Positions 1-10,689 of a stretch of 64,000 nt of DNA are shown in pieces. The stretch's first letter is position 1. Every line of letters begins with the position of its first letter. The notes beneath the pieces were generated by a model. That model did not search any database and was not told where the DNA came from. It saw only the letters and a program-made list of their open reading frames with translations. Position numbers and translations under genes: made by a program. Source of the DNA: Oscheius onirici (lineage: Eukaryota > Nematoda > Chromadorea > Rhabditida > Rhabditidae); the NCBI GenBank assembly GCA_932521025.1, contig OW051470.1, forward strand, positions 1,908,501-1,972,500, read 5' to 3'.

Positions 1-71
1 TTCCTTGGCGCAGTCGGCAGCGCGTCAGTCTCATAATCTGAAGGTCGTGAGTTCGAGCCTCACAGGGAGCA
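1..71 (+). tRNA. tRNA-Met (CAT, elongator), 5' end cut by window edge
   Basis: A cloverleaf is readable: D arm around GGCGCAGTCGGCAGCGCG, anticodon loop CTCATAA with anticodon CAT, T arm GTGAGTTCGAGCCTCAC, and 3' acceptor AGGGAGC plus discriminator A. The first two acceptor bases lie before base 1. A run of eight T from base 73 is a Pol III terminator. The sequence fits elongator rather than initiator tRNA-Met. Confidence 0.93.
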
Positions 72-310
72 ATTTTTTTTGCTTTTTTATTTCGCGATTT
101 TTTCGAGGTCGTGTCAATTTCTCGATTTACGATTATCCATTGCGGTATATTAAAATTTATCAAAAGACCAAGAGCGAATACGAATAATGTTGGAGGGGCA
201 AAATACATGGGCAGAACAATGAGTAACAAACGAGGAGGAACTGAAGAAAATGAGATGGGGAAAATTGAAACGGGACGGGTAACAGGGCAATAAAGAAGCA
301 ACAGGGATGG

Positions 311-550
311 TTAGTCCAACAAATCGTCGGGCAATCCCCAGGCTATCAGCTGGGGCTTTCTGATGCGGACACGTTTGCCGTCTTCATAGAAGCCCCTATA
401 GAAACCATCACGACTCTGCTTTACCTTCTTCAGAACTTCGAAATTAGGCTTGATCGCTCTCGGCCAATAGGCGAGGAAAACAGTGTAATTCGTGCCCGTT
501 TTGATTTCCTCTGCATTAGTTCTGACACTGGTAATGGTCAGATTGTACAA
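311..550 (-). CDS. Terminal exon of an unrecognised protein
   Basis: An open frame of 79 residues starts exactly after a canonical CATTTCAG acceptor (551-558) and ends at a stop at 311-313. It contains YTVFLAYWPRAIKPNFEVLKKVK and ends in LIAWGLPDDLLD. It looks like a last coding exon. I could not find an in-frame donor joining it to the upstream fragment at 632-1013, so it may be an alternative 3' exon of that gene, a separate gene, or a remnant. No family recognised. Confidence 0.4.
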   Translation of the reverse strand: MYNLTITSVRTNAEEIKTGTNYTVFLAYWPRAIKPNFEVLKKVKQSRDGFYRGFYEDGKRVRIRKPQLIAWGLPDDLLD

Positions 551-631
551 CTGAAATGTCGATCTCTGAACAAACTGCAGAAAATCCTACACTATCTCTC
601 ATGTGGCGTTTCTGGCGTTGAGCCCAAATTT

Positions 632-1013
632 TCATAGTCTCTCTAATAGTTCTGGCGACAGACCTAGAATCTCGCCCAGATCGAAATGCCTAGGATCGTT
701 GAAAGTCTTCTTGTATAAGCTGATGAGGTTCCTGGGGCTGAAAGGATGAGAGCGCAGCATCGTGGCCATATTGGTCAGACATTCCTTAAAAGGTATTATT
801 TTGACAGAAGGAAACCTGTTTAAAATAACAGAAAGTAACCAATACTTACATACTGGCAGGGACGACGTGGCTGGAAAGTCTGCACAAGACGGTCGTAGTA
901 CATTTTTGCGAGAGAAGTTGCTGTAAACTGTACTGATTGATTAAGAATTGGAGAGAAGAAGATGGCATAGCGTTGTGAGAGCTTCGGGGTAAGGGATGCA
1001 GTCAAACCATTAA
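632..1013 (-). CDS. Two-exon fragment of an unrecognised protein
   Basis: Exon one spans 854-1013 after an AACAG acceptor; exon two spans 632-815. The donor GTATGT joins in phase to an AAACAG acceptor, giving a continuous reading through NGLTASLTPKLSQRYAIFF, then FKECLTNMATMLRSHPFSPR and a C-terminus DLGEILGLSPELLERL before a TGA. No initiator is visible, because the first exon begins at an acceptor, so upstream exons are missing or lost. The upstream DNA (about 1020-1190) is repeat-like, which suggests the gene may be broken here. Function unknown. Confidence 0.4.
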
Positions 1014-1266
1014 CTGTTAAATTTTAAAGTTTTGCGATCTTTTGAAAAGTTGTAGAACTCGTCAAATACTACAACTTTGCTCAACATAAAAAAGCTGGAA
1101 AATGTAGGAGTGAGCTAAAAAATTGAGATTTCTTCTCGAAAATTCGAAGTTTGGCCGTAACTGCATTTGTAATGCAAATTGATGTTAATAACAAGTTACA
1201 GTCATAAAACACGATACATAAACACGATATTTATTATTTACAACAACACGAGAGCACAAAAAAATT

Positions 1267-1446
1267 TTACTTCTTCTTCTTCAGATCTTTCGGTTTCTTC
1301 GTTCCAGCTGCCTTTGAAGCAACATTGCTCTTCTTCTTCTTCCGCTCGATTCTCTTCGCCTTCGTCTTGGCTTTCGAAATGAATCTTCCACGGACCAGCT
1401 TCTTGACCACGTCCGGCTTCCTGATCGGAACTCTCCTCGTCGCCAT
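1267..1446 (-). CDS. Small very basic Lys/Arg-rich protein (59 aa)
   Basis: An intronless frame starts at the ATG at 1444-1446 (protein start MATRRVPIRKPDVVKKLV). About 40 percent of residues are Lys or Arg, and the C-terminus is a run of lysines. An AATAAA lies just beyond the stop near 1230-1236. Two longer upstream starts exist in other or the same frame, but this ATG gives the cleanest protein. Composition suggests a nuclear, nucleolar or ribosome-associated protein; I do not recognise the family. GAA/TTC simple-sequence character in this stretch lowers confidence. Confidence 0.5.
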   Translation of the reverse strand: MATRRVPIRKPDVVKKLVRGRFISKAKTKAKRIERKKKKSNVASKAAGTKKPKDLKKKK

Positions 1447-1940
1447 CTTCTTGCATCCCTTTTTTTTCCATCCCGCATTTTCCTGCATCAGGAGACTTAA
1501 ATTTCTTCCGCTATTTATATATGTGTTCTAAAAGTAATTTGCAACGTATTCGACGTAAAAAAATATGCTTTTTACCAAAATTGTTTGTTGAAAGTATAAT
1601 TACTTACGTTCTCGCTTGTATTATATGTATATTCACTTCGAACAACGTTGCAAATTAATCGAACAAGTTTGTGTAAGAACTCCCCACTGTTTTGTTGTTG
1701 TGTGTTGCTCTACCAACCCGAGCTGTGTATTTTTTTTATCGAGAAATCGCTCTTTACTGTTGGACGTCAAATTCCCAAAGAGAAAATGAATATCGTTGAA
1801 GAAAACCTAGTGTTTTTCTCGTCATACCTAACAAGCAGAGGCTCTAAGGTGGTAGCTAGCTGGCCCTAGCTTCTCCTTATTTTTGTAAGAAAAGTTTTAA
1901 CCAGAGAAATAAAACAACATGACAGTCCAAAGTTTATTCT

Positions 1941-4069
1941 CTAGATCATGGCAAGAAGAACAGGGACGATGATCATGGTCACCCTGGTACAGCCATTATC
2001 TTCATTGTTTCCAGACTGTTTGCCGGACGTCTCGGGCTCAGCAGCAGTAGGGGCCCCGTTGCCGGGCTCCTCGGTCGTAGCAGTAGTGGTCATCTGGACA
2101 GTCGTAGTCTCAGGACTGGTAGACGGAGTCATGGTGGACAAAGATGCTGTCTCCAGTGGCTTGATGATCGACTGATCGACAGGAGCAGGCTGACTGGAAG
2201 AGACGGAAGCGGAAGCACTAGTTGCAACAGTGGTTGTTCCCTTCACAGGATACATCACAGCAATTTCGATTGCTTTGTTGCAATCATCATATTCACAGGC
2301 GCAGCGATAGTTCTCCGATTTTAAAGTCCAAGTGGGATCACATATAGCACCAATTTCTGCCTTTTTATCCGTAAAGCTACGTTGGTAATTCTTACCATTC
2401 TTTCGTTCGCTAAAGTTTAAAGTGGTTAAAAGATCCCAGAGTGCTTTTAGGCGCGAGCTACAGTAACCCGACGAAATTTGTAAAATAGTATTTTTTGACA
2501 TCTAAACTAATAAAAAGCTGTGGTGTCTGTGGCTGACTCTGTCTGTCTGCCTGTTTGTTCATGGCCACGAGAATCATCGTAGCAAGGCAAGAGTTGTAAG
2601 GATTAGATAGCAAGTTACTTTTGAACTTGAGACATTTGGACAAGGCTAACTTTGGCTTCTACTGTGTCAGAGGTAAGTATTATAGAAAGTTGTAGAACGG
2701 TAATGAGCAGGTAGAAAAGTTTGGTGCTACTACGCCGCCAGGCGACGAAGTCGTCTGGTTATCTTGAAAAATTGACCTTCTGATCGAATTCTACATCAGT
2801 GAAAGCCGCACTGTCATAAAAAAGGAAACTGTAGATGCCGTTTTGACGGGTGGGGACTTTACGCACCGTTTTGGATGGGTGCGTAAAGTCCTTCCTCTTA
2901 TTTTTGATTGTGCTTACTGTTACCCACCTTTTTGTAATTTTGTTCGTTTAAATCAACTGTTTTTATTCTTTTTGCATATGGGAAAAAACAAATTTGAACA
3001 GGGGTGGGACTATTGTTCCTCGGAACAATCGCTTCTTTTCGTTTTCTAGGCGGAACAATCGCCGTTCGGCGCGGAACAAACATCCACATGTGAATGAATA
3101 TGCAAATGTAACTAGGAAGGAAAGTTATGACATCTTCAGGCCAACTGAGATGCACAGCGAGAGTTATTAACCTTTTTTTAAGGCTTAGGCTATCACTAAA
3201 AGCATACTGATTGCCAGAAAGTTATGACATCTCGGACCCAACTGAAAGCCCACAGCGAGAGTGATAACCTCTGTTAAATGCTTAAGCTATCACTAGAAGC
3301 ATACTGATGATATTTTTTTACCCTGTCTATTGTTACAAAAACTGAGAAGATAGCTGTTTTGAACTTGAAAAACAAAAACTTGAGGAAATACAAAAAAAAT
3401 AAGGGGATGACTTTACGCACCGTTCAAAATATGGGGCGGACTTTACGCACCGTTTTGAAATTTGGGGGGGGGGGAACTTTTCGCACCCATGCAAAACGGT
3501 GCGTAAAGTCACCCAACCCGTTTTGACACTGAATAGCTGTTTCTTAAAAATCGAGTTGAACTGCCCCAAATTCACCAAATTTTTCTGTCAATTTACACAG
3601 TATGTAAAAAAAATGACAAGCAAACCAGATAAAATTTCAAGTTTTTGCCTAATTTTTTGAGTTTTTGCCCGCGCATTCAAACGTGTTGATATTCACTCAA
3701 CGAAAAATCACCAGACTTCAGAACAACAAAATGCCTTCTTCACCCCGATTTCTTTTCTACTATTTCTTCATTTTATTTCCAGCAATTTTTATATACCATT
3801 TGGTGTTGTACAAACTTTTTTGAAATAAAGCCAAAAAAGGCACTTCCGGGGTATCTTTTTGCAGTTGTGCAAACCAAAGGAAAAACCTACATGAGACAGA
3901 CTTCGCCAACCTCACAGTATTTATATCCAAATTCGCCGTCCGGCTTATCTATATTGCAACTGATTGCGCTTTCAGTGGTAGAAGCATCTGTGGTAGAGGG
4001 AGTATCCGAGGAGCTGACTGTGTAGCAGACGAGCAGTAGCACCAGGAGAGACTTTGAAGAGACCGTCAT
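1941..4069 (-). CDS. Secreted/GPI-type Ly6- or ET-module-like Ser/Thr-rich protein (paralogue A)
   Basis: Two exons: 3891-4069 and 1941-2409, joined in phase 2 (AT|GTAGGT to TTTAG|C). Exon one gives a signal peptide (SLLVLLLVCYTVSSS) and the first cysteines, ending in CEVGEVCLI. Exon two carries CDPTW...YRCACEYDDCN, the end of a small cysteine module of Ly6/ET type, then a long Ser/Thr/Pro mucin-like stalk and a hydrophobic tail (VTMIIVPVLLAMI) typical of a GPI signal. The closest relative is the gene at 21613, with the same splice phase and the same bases around the start. The intron here is about 1.48 kb versus 36 bp in the paralogue, and is filled by repeats. The cysteine found early in exon two of the paralogue (SCTND) is a phenylalanine here (RSFTD). 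Expressed or decaying gene; surface role inferred. Confidence 0.65.
2500..2770. repeat. Dispersed repeat family Q, copy 1
   Basis: This block, including GTGGTGTCTGTGG, the CATGGCCACGAGAATC stretch and CGCCGCCAGGCGACGAAGTCG, reappears in reverse orientation at about 62414-62760. Shorter relatives beginning CTACTACTAAAG..TGGTGTxTGTC lie near 36575, 38620, 43990 and 63448. It sits in the intron of the Ly6-like gene. Confidence 0.7.
2838..3530. mobile_element. Non-autonomous element with terminal inverted repeats
   Basis: The left end reads GTTTTGACGGGT then GACTTTACGCACCGTTTTG; the right end (about 3492-3530) is its reverse complement, CAAAACGGTGCGTAAAGTC then ACCCGTTTTGAC. Internal copies of GACTTTACGCACCGTT occur near 3410 and 3440. 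There is no transposase frame. It lies in the intron of the gene at 1941-4069. Confidence 0.65.
3118..3315. repeat. Two-unit direct repeat of about 100 bp
   Basis: GAAAGTTATGACATCT...CACAGCGAGAG...GCTATCACTA(A/G)AAGCATACTGAT is repeated twice in tandem inside the 2838-3530 element. Confidence 0.7.
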
Positions 4070-6498
4070 CCAGCAGTCAACAGGGCAAGCTGACTCTATT
4101 CTACTAGCAACTTCTCTGAAAAGTTGATTAGTTCCGACAAGTTGTTACCAGTCTAACTAATAAGCTTAAACAACCTAATTTCAAATTTTCAACACCGCCC
4201 TTAGCAGAGCTGACGTTACCTAAATATCCCCCTCCCACTCCATATTTTCGGCCTCAACCACCTGCGATTTTTGCCTGTTTGGGAGCTACCAAAATAAGAA
4301 GGAAAGCGCACGTTTCTCTATCAATTAAAGCTTACGGACAGACAGACAGAGACATGGGATAAATTGAAAGCGAATTGCCAAGGATTTTGCCTTTTTCTCT
4401 TCTTATTCTTCTGCAGCGAGCAAACTTTCAGGCTTCCTACCAGAGACTACGTGAAATCCTTTTATGACCGTGCGAGGAGCCTCTCTCTGACGCCTTTTTT
4501 TTAATCATCCTTGGCTCCCGTCGCACCTGCCCTGCGACATTTCTCACTAACAGAGGTCCGCTTCCCATACATCAGATTTTTTCAATTCTTTTCCCTGTTA
4601 TTGAAATCTTCCCTGATCACAAAATTTTGTAATAGGACAGTGACTCAAGCTTAAAAATAGAAGCATTGACCTTTAGTTTGGGCAGATAAGAGAAGCTTTT
4701 TTTTGCCTTAAGAACTCTGAGCAGCTGCAAATTGTCCGTCGTGTTTTTGTCTGCCCCTTGCAGCGACACATACGGCAGATATTCGCCACCATCTCAAAGT
4801 CGAAATTTCCTGGAAACTTTGTCTATGTAAACAGCCAGCGGCACAGTACCGCATGATGTCCTTCCGTGTCTATTCCGACCTTTGTCTTGAAGCGGAATGT
4901 TTACGTTCTCCCAAATTTCGGTAGTTCAAGAAGAAATATCATATTTCCAGTAGCAAAAAATTCAAATGAAGTTCCTTTCTTTCTCCTGTTATTCAAATTA
5001 TGACTGATAAAAACATCGCGGCTGTGCCCTTTGGTTGTCCCAGACACAAGGATTTTTTGCCTACGCTTTCTGGCCAGCTGCAAACAGTCAGTGCCAGATC
5101 CATTTCGAAAGTTTGTGTAAAAGGGGCGGTTCTGTTCATCATTTCTCGCTAAAAACGCTCGCGGCACCGTACCGCGCTCTGTTCCGGGCTCCGCTGCGGA
5201 TTCCTCTTCTCCCATTCCTACTAGCAGGGCATCAAACTTTCCATTTTAACAAAGTACTTATAAATTCTGACAAGATTCGACAAGAGTCCATAGTCAGTTC
5301 GTTCAGTTCTAGCCAAGCAGCATCGTCGTGTGCTCTTTGGAGGTTAGCTATTTTTTCAAATTTTCCCTTTTATTTCACATCTTCCTCCACCATATTTCAC
5401 CTTGTACTAGAAAATTGTCCTCTTCCTCTCTGACTTTCTGTCCATATTCTGCTCCCATTAGCCGACCAACAATCTCCCTTCTAATCAAATGTTCGCTGCC
5501 CACACGTAGATGAAAAACCACGTACACCTTTTTTCGCCTCCCTCGGGTAATTTCCTACTCTCGCCCTGCAAACGTTCACATCTGCTCTTTCTTATTTTGG
5601 CGCTGTCACTGTCTGTGCGTTTCTCCATTATGCTGCCTCTCTAGCTCACTTAGCAGGCATGCCAGCCGCCTCTGAACCAGTTCCCCGTTCAGATTTCTCA
5701 CCACATCTTTTGAGGAGTCTTACTACTTTGTCCTCTTCTTTGATATCTTTCCACATAATCTATCTGATCTTTTGAAAATTTTGTTCTTAGTACTGAAAGA
5801 ATCCTTCCTGTGAGGCATTTGATGTTTCCTCTAGGCTTTCTCCTGACTCTCGCGTAGCCCTTTTGCCCTCTCCGACTGTTTTTTTTTGACCAGATATCAA
5901 GCTTTGAGAGAATCTAGTCTTGATCACTTGGGTCTCTCTTGGATTTTTTTCAAAGTCTTGGGAACTTTTGTCTCGTTCTGCTTCCCCTTGCCTCTTACCC
6001 AATACCTTTTCTCTAACAAAAGGCTCTCGTTATAAATAGTAATCCAGAATTTTTCCCAAGCACTCGGAGAAATATTCTGATGTCATTCCTCCCGGACATT
6101 CGCGCCTTTTCGAAAAAGACCTGCAATGCGCCGCAGCTGATTGCCAGCTAAGCCCAGGAGTGTCAACAGTCGTACTTTATAATCATCCTATTTCCTCATA
6201 TCGTGACGTTATTTTTCTCTGGAGTCATCGAAGGACCATCTGAGTCAATTTACAGCGCCCTATCAGCTGGCTCAAACTGTTTGGAGCCTTTCTGAGAGGA
6301 CGCTTTTCCTGTCATCAGTTCTTTGCACCTTTATTTCCAAAGATCCTTCCTGTGAACTCAGATTTTGGAAGGTAGCTCCTATTTTCTAATCTAGATCCAA
6401 TTCTAGGTCAACTGTTATCTTTGACCTCACTTGACCTTCAGGGTCAGTTTTTTTTCATCCCGTTTTCAAAAAAAAAACAATATTTTAGAGAATCGGAT
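4070..6498. other. 2.4 kb without a convincing gene
   Basis: Pyrimidine-rich, low-complexity DNA between two divergently transcribed genes. Open frames of up to 132 codons occur but lack splice-compatible neighbours, domain-like composition or a plausible start. The last 15 bases before the helicase ATG contain ATTTTAG, a possible trans-splice acceptor at 6482-6488. Regulatory content is likely but I cannot point to elements. Confidence 0.5.
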
Positions 6499-9400
6499 AT
6501 GGAGAGTTACGAAGAAGTCGTGCTCAACGAGGATTCCATTGATCTGTCGGAGGAGGAGGAGGTGGACACCTACAGCTACCCTGCTGCCAACAGTTCTCCG
6601 GTCGGTAGTGACGAATCGGATCCTGAACTGTAAATCTTCTGTCTCTTTTGAATCCCATTATTTTCAGTTGCCCCAGCTTCTCCGAGCTTACTCTTCTCCC
6701 TCAAGCTCCCGAAGTTGAAGACGATTCGTCGAAGACCAAAGCTGTCGTGATTGGAGAGAAGAACGGCTACTGTCTGGTCCAGACCCTTCCGGAAAATGGG
6801 CAGTGCAGCTACTACAAGTTGGACAACAAGTCGATCTGCCTGAACATCGATAGAAAGGCTCCCATGCCTGGAGTTTTCGTCTTCATCACGGTAAGCACTG
6901 ACTTTTGATTGAAGACACACTAATCTTTCAGATTGTCGGCCTGGAAGATCTGGCAGAAAAGGACCACCTCCCTGAGAGCAAACTGGAGGAAATGAAGCAC
7001 CCTACATCTGTCTGGATCAAGAAGCGGATCACCGAGTTTGAGATTGACGATCTGGCCGTCTCATTCTACGAGAAGAATGGCTACTTTGTGACGGGAACTG
7101 AGGATGGAAGAGAGCAGCGTTTCAAGCAGCGCCAAGAGCCTGACTACTTTGGAGAGGAGACGATGAAACAGACTGTCGTTCTGGTTGTTCAGCCCAAGAC
7201 GGACCATCCAAACGTCATTTGCGTTGTCGGAGAACCAGCGAAAAAGGGATTCATGGCTCAGTGCAACCTGGATGTCAAACAGAACCAATACGTCAAAGCC
7301 CGCGTCATGAAGAGTGCTCCTTTCTTCACGCTGAGATACATGTTCGACACTTTATGCCTTCTCAAGGTACGCTGCTTTTTCACACTTTTTTTTAGTGAAA
7401 TCAAGGGATTGAGCACAAAGTGATCTGTTAACTAACAAGTACTGTTTCAGAACCACAAGGAGGAAGACGAGTACAACAATTGGACGAAGACGAACATGGA
7501 GCGCTTCGAGACCCATAGAGAGCTCATCACGGAGATTTACAAGGATCACCAGTTCGAGGAGGTCAGTTCTTTCAAATTTATTCTTAATCATGATGAGTTT
7601 CAGGAAATTACCAAAGAGAACATCGAGCAGAAGAGCCTCGTCCTCTCGACGTACAAGAACTGCGTTGCTCCCAGAGATGGCCTCCCACTGCTGCAGAACT
7701 TTGAGAAGCTCTCCAAACGGGAGCAGGAGCTGATTCGGACGCAGTGTCGCGGCGTGAAAGATGTCACTCTGGAGATGGCCAGGATGTACATCAGGGATCC
7801 GGCTTACATCTGTTGCCGAGTCAGCAGCTTCGAGGTCTGGCGCAAGGCTCAGCAGTTCCGAGTTGAGCAGAAGGCAAGATGCAACATCAATGGAAGAAAA
7901 TACACGATTGAGTTGATTCTGAATGCGAAGGAAGCGGATAAGGTCACAAAGTGAGTTCTTGTTTTTTTTCAGAGGCAGAGAGACAGAGGACTGTTTTATT
8001 TCAATTTTATAGACAAAAGGAAGACGGATGCTGGAAGATCGGCTCTGAGCTGAAGATCGAGCACGAGGCACTGAAGCGACAGCGTATTGGAATGCACGGC
8101 GTCCAGAACAAGAGGACTGCCTTCGTTCGCATCGACTCCATCGATAAGATATTCGGCGGCAAAGTCAAGTTCACCTTCGTCTCGTCTCCAGCCTCTTTGG
8201 AGATCTTCAACGTTCTATGTGATGCCCGGAAAAGGATGGACGGAGCTCCTCCCAAGATCGGCCCAGAAGACGAAGACAGCTCGTCGGACAATATCGCCTT
8301 GGGACTGAAGAACTTTGACAAATTCTACGAGAACAAGAGATTGTTTGATCGCTACAGAGGCGTCATCAATGACGACAAAGAGACGGACAATGAGGAAGAG
8401 GACAAAGCCTATGAGACGATGAATCTGCTGAGGGAGATGGATCTCGAGAGTGATATTTCTGGTAGGTTATTGTAGTTATCTGTCCTTCTAAAGCTCTTTC
8501 TTTTCAGACATCACACTGGACGTTTACCAACGAGAAGCTCTCCGCTCCGCCCTGAACAACCTCTACTTCACAGCCATTCAAGCTCCTCCCGGAACCGGAA
8601 AGACCCACCTCATTTCTACTCTCAAGGTCAAAAGCCACGCCTCCCGCCCTCACAAGCGGATGATGGTAACAGCTACGACGAACAATGCCATCAACAACGC
8701 CGTGGAGAAGACGGTCACCTTGCGGCCGGGCTATCACATCATTCGGGACATGAGTATCCAGGGAGAGGAAGTCGCCTCTGAAGTTTGTTTTTCTTTTTTT
8801 TATCCAGAAAGTTTTTCAGTTGCTGAGAGAATACACTCTGAACACGAGATGTCTGCGGTCTCTACCCGACAGCAGCATTCTGGGACAGGAAGACAAACTG
8901 AAGGAAAAGTTGGCCAAGGCTCTGTTTGAATACCAGGCAGCCAAGAGAAGTTTTGATGATGTCACAAACAGGAGCGAGCCGTTCAAGCGTCTCAACATCT
9001 TGGAGCTGATTCACGACACTCACAGCATTCTCAAAAGAACCTATATTCAAGCTGCCGTCCCTTACGTCGTTGCCTCCACGCCGACCATTCTCAATCGTCA
9101 CGGCAGACAATACGATCCGACTGCTCGATATACGGCTCGTGGATACTCTGCTTCCGGCAGTATCAGTCATCTCATCGTGGACGAGGCTTCGCAGCTGCCG
9201 GCCTACATGGCGCTGGCTCTCTATTGCTCGTTTCCCGATCTGGAGAGGATCACGATCATTGGTAAGTGAGACACTGACAGTGAGAGGAAGAGTAACAGTT
9301 AATAATCCAATTCTTTTCAGGTGATTCCAAACAACTGGGCCCGCATTGTCTTCAGGAGAAAAAGAATGGATTCTTCTTGTACGAAATGATGACCCTGAGC

Positions 9401-10453
9401 GAGTTGGACCGCGTCGTTGCTCTCAAAAAAACTACGCACACTTGTCGTCTCATGTACAATTATAGGTTTGTTTCTGATACTTTAAAGGGAAAAATATTTT
9501 CAATTCCAGATGCCATCCGGAGCTGAACAACAAGCTTCTCTCGACCATTTACAAGGATAACCTGCATTCTGGACTCCGTGAGGATCAGCGTCATCTCCAT
9601 TTGACTCATCAGCTCCCGGTCTCGGTTAGTCTTTCTTCCTCATCAATTGACTTTGACGGGTCTCAGAGAACCAATAGCGGTGATAGTCCCTGTCCGATCC
9701 GCTTCTACAACATTGAAGGAAATGGCGAGAAAGGGTACAACGTCTGGGAGATGAACGAGGTGATCAATTTGTTGCGGAATCTCTTGATCAATGCCCAGCC
9801 GGGACATCGTCTGGACAGGAAGAATGTCGTGGTTCTCTGTTTCCACAAGCGGCAGAGGCTTGAGATTGAGAAGGCCATTATGAGTAAGTTTTCCAATCTT
9901 TTTGTCTAACTCTTGACTTTAGCCTACATTCCTGACCATTCTGAGAAGAAGGAAGAAATCCGCGTGTCGACCATCGATTCCTATCAGGGCAAAGAGTGCA
10001 AGGTCGTCTTGGTCTGTACGACGAAGACGTGCGAGAATGAGAAGGTGAGTGGCGGTTATGGGAGACTGAGAAACAGAAATACTCTCAAATAATATAATTT
10101 TTCAGGACGCCCACATCAAAATGAGCTTCGTGGCCGACAGCCGACGCTGTACTGTTGCTTTGAGCAGAGCCCAGGAAGCCGTCTACATATTTGGACAATG
10201 GAGCCGCCTGCTCAAAACTTCTTTCTGGAGGGAGTACGAGCCGCTGATCAGCAACGGATTCAAGGCTAGCTTACTGTGTCTGTCAGTCTGTCAGTCTGTC
10301 CCTCTGTCCCTTTGTCGCTGACGTTCTCTGTCCCCTCTAAAATTTTTCTTTCAGGAATCGACGACTGGTAAACTACGCTGTGTCAAGAAATCCGAGTCGA
10401 ACAAGGAGAACATCCAGCAGAACAACCAACGGATCAGAAATTGTCGACGATAA
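6499..10453 (+). CDS. SF1 helicase, NAM7/DNA2 (UPF1/MOV10-like) superfamily, 1089 aa
   Basis: Fourteen exons sum to 3270 nt with every phase consistent: 6499-6629, 6668-6890, 6932-7366, 7451-7561, 7604-7950, 8013-8461, 8508-8782, 8820-9261, 9321-9465, 9510-9624, 9667-9883, 9923-10044, 10106-10264, 10355-10453. After an acidic N-terminus and about 560 residues of N-terminal domain come the helicase motifs: Walker A APPGTGKTH (near residue 593), motif II VDEASQLP (near 777), motif III GDSKQLGP (near 804), motif V STIDSYQGKE (near 980) and motif VI VALSRAQEAVYIFG (near 1021). This is an ATP-dependent RNA or DNA helicase, probably acting in RNA surveillance or silencing by family analogy. Odd points: exon 8 has two in-frame acceptors 12 nt apart (8808 or 8820); the 42-nt intron 9625-9666 is in frame and could be retained; the last donor appears to be GC (10265) or a weak GT. 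AATAAA follows near 10487. Confidence 0.9.
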
Positions 10454-10689
10454 TTCCCCTACATTTTCTCCTGTTCCGTGTTTTTTTAATAAAGTTTTCA
10501 CGGTTATCTGTCCCCCCCCCCTCTTCCCAAAGCCAAAGTTCGTTGTTTTGACAAAAGATTGGCCCGGACTCATGGCACTGTTTGTGTGTACACTTTGGCC
10601 TTATCACACGCCTGTTTGCAAATTGAAGTGGGGGATGATCACTGTTGATAGTCTATCGACCCTCTTCCTGACTCTCGCTCTTGTTTCCA

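Noticed and set aside
1238..1478. Overlapping minus-strand frames over the small basic protein
   Set aside because: Alternative frames of a GAA/AAG-rich stretch; only one gives a plausible start and an ordinary composition.
5035..5433. 132-codon open frame on the plus strand
   Set aside because: No splice context, no domain-like pattern; Phe/Ser/Leu-rich translation of pyrimidine-rich DNA.
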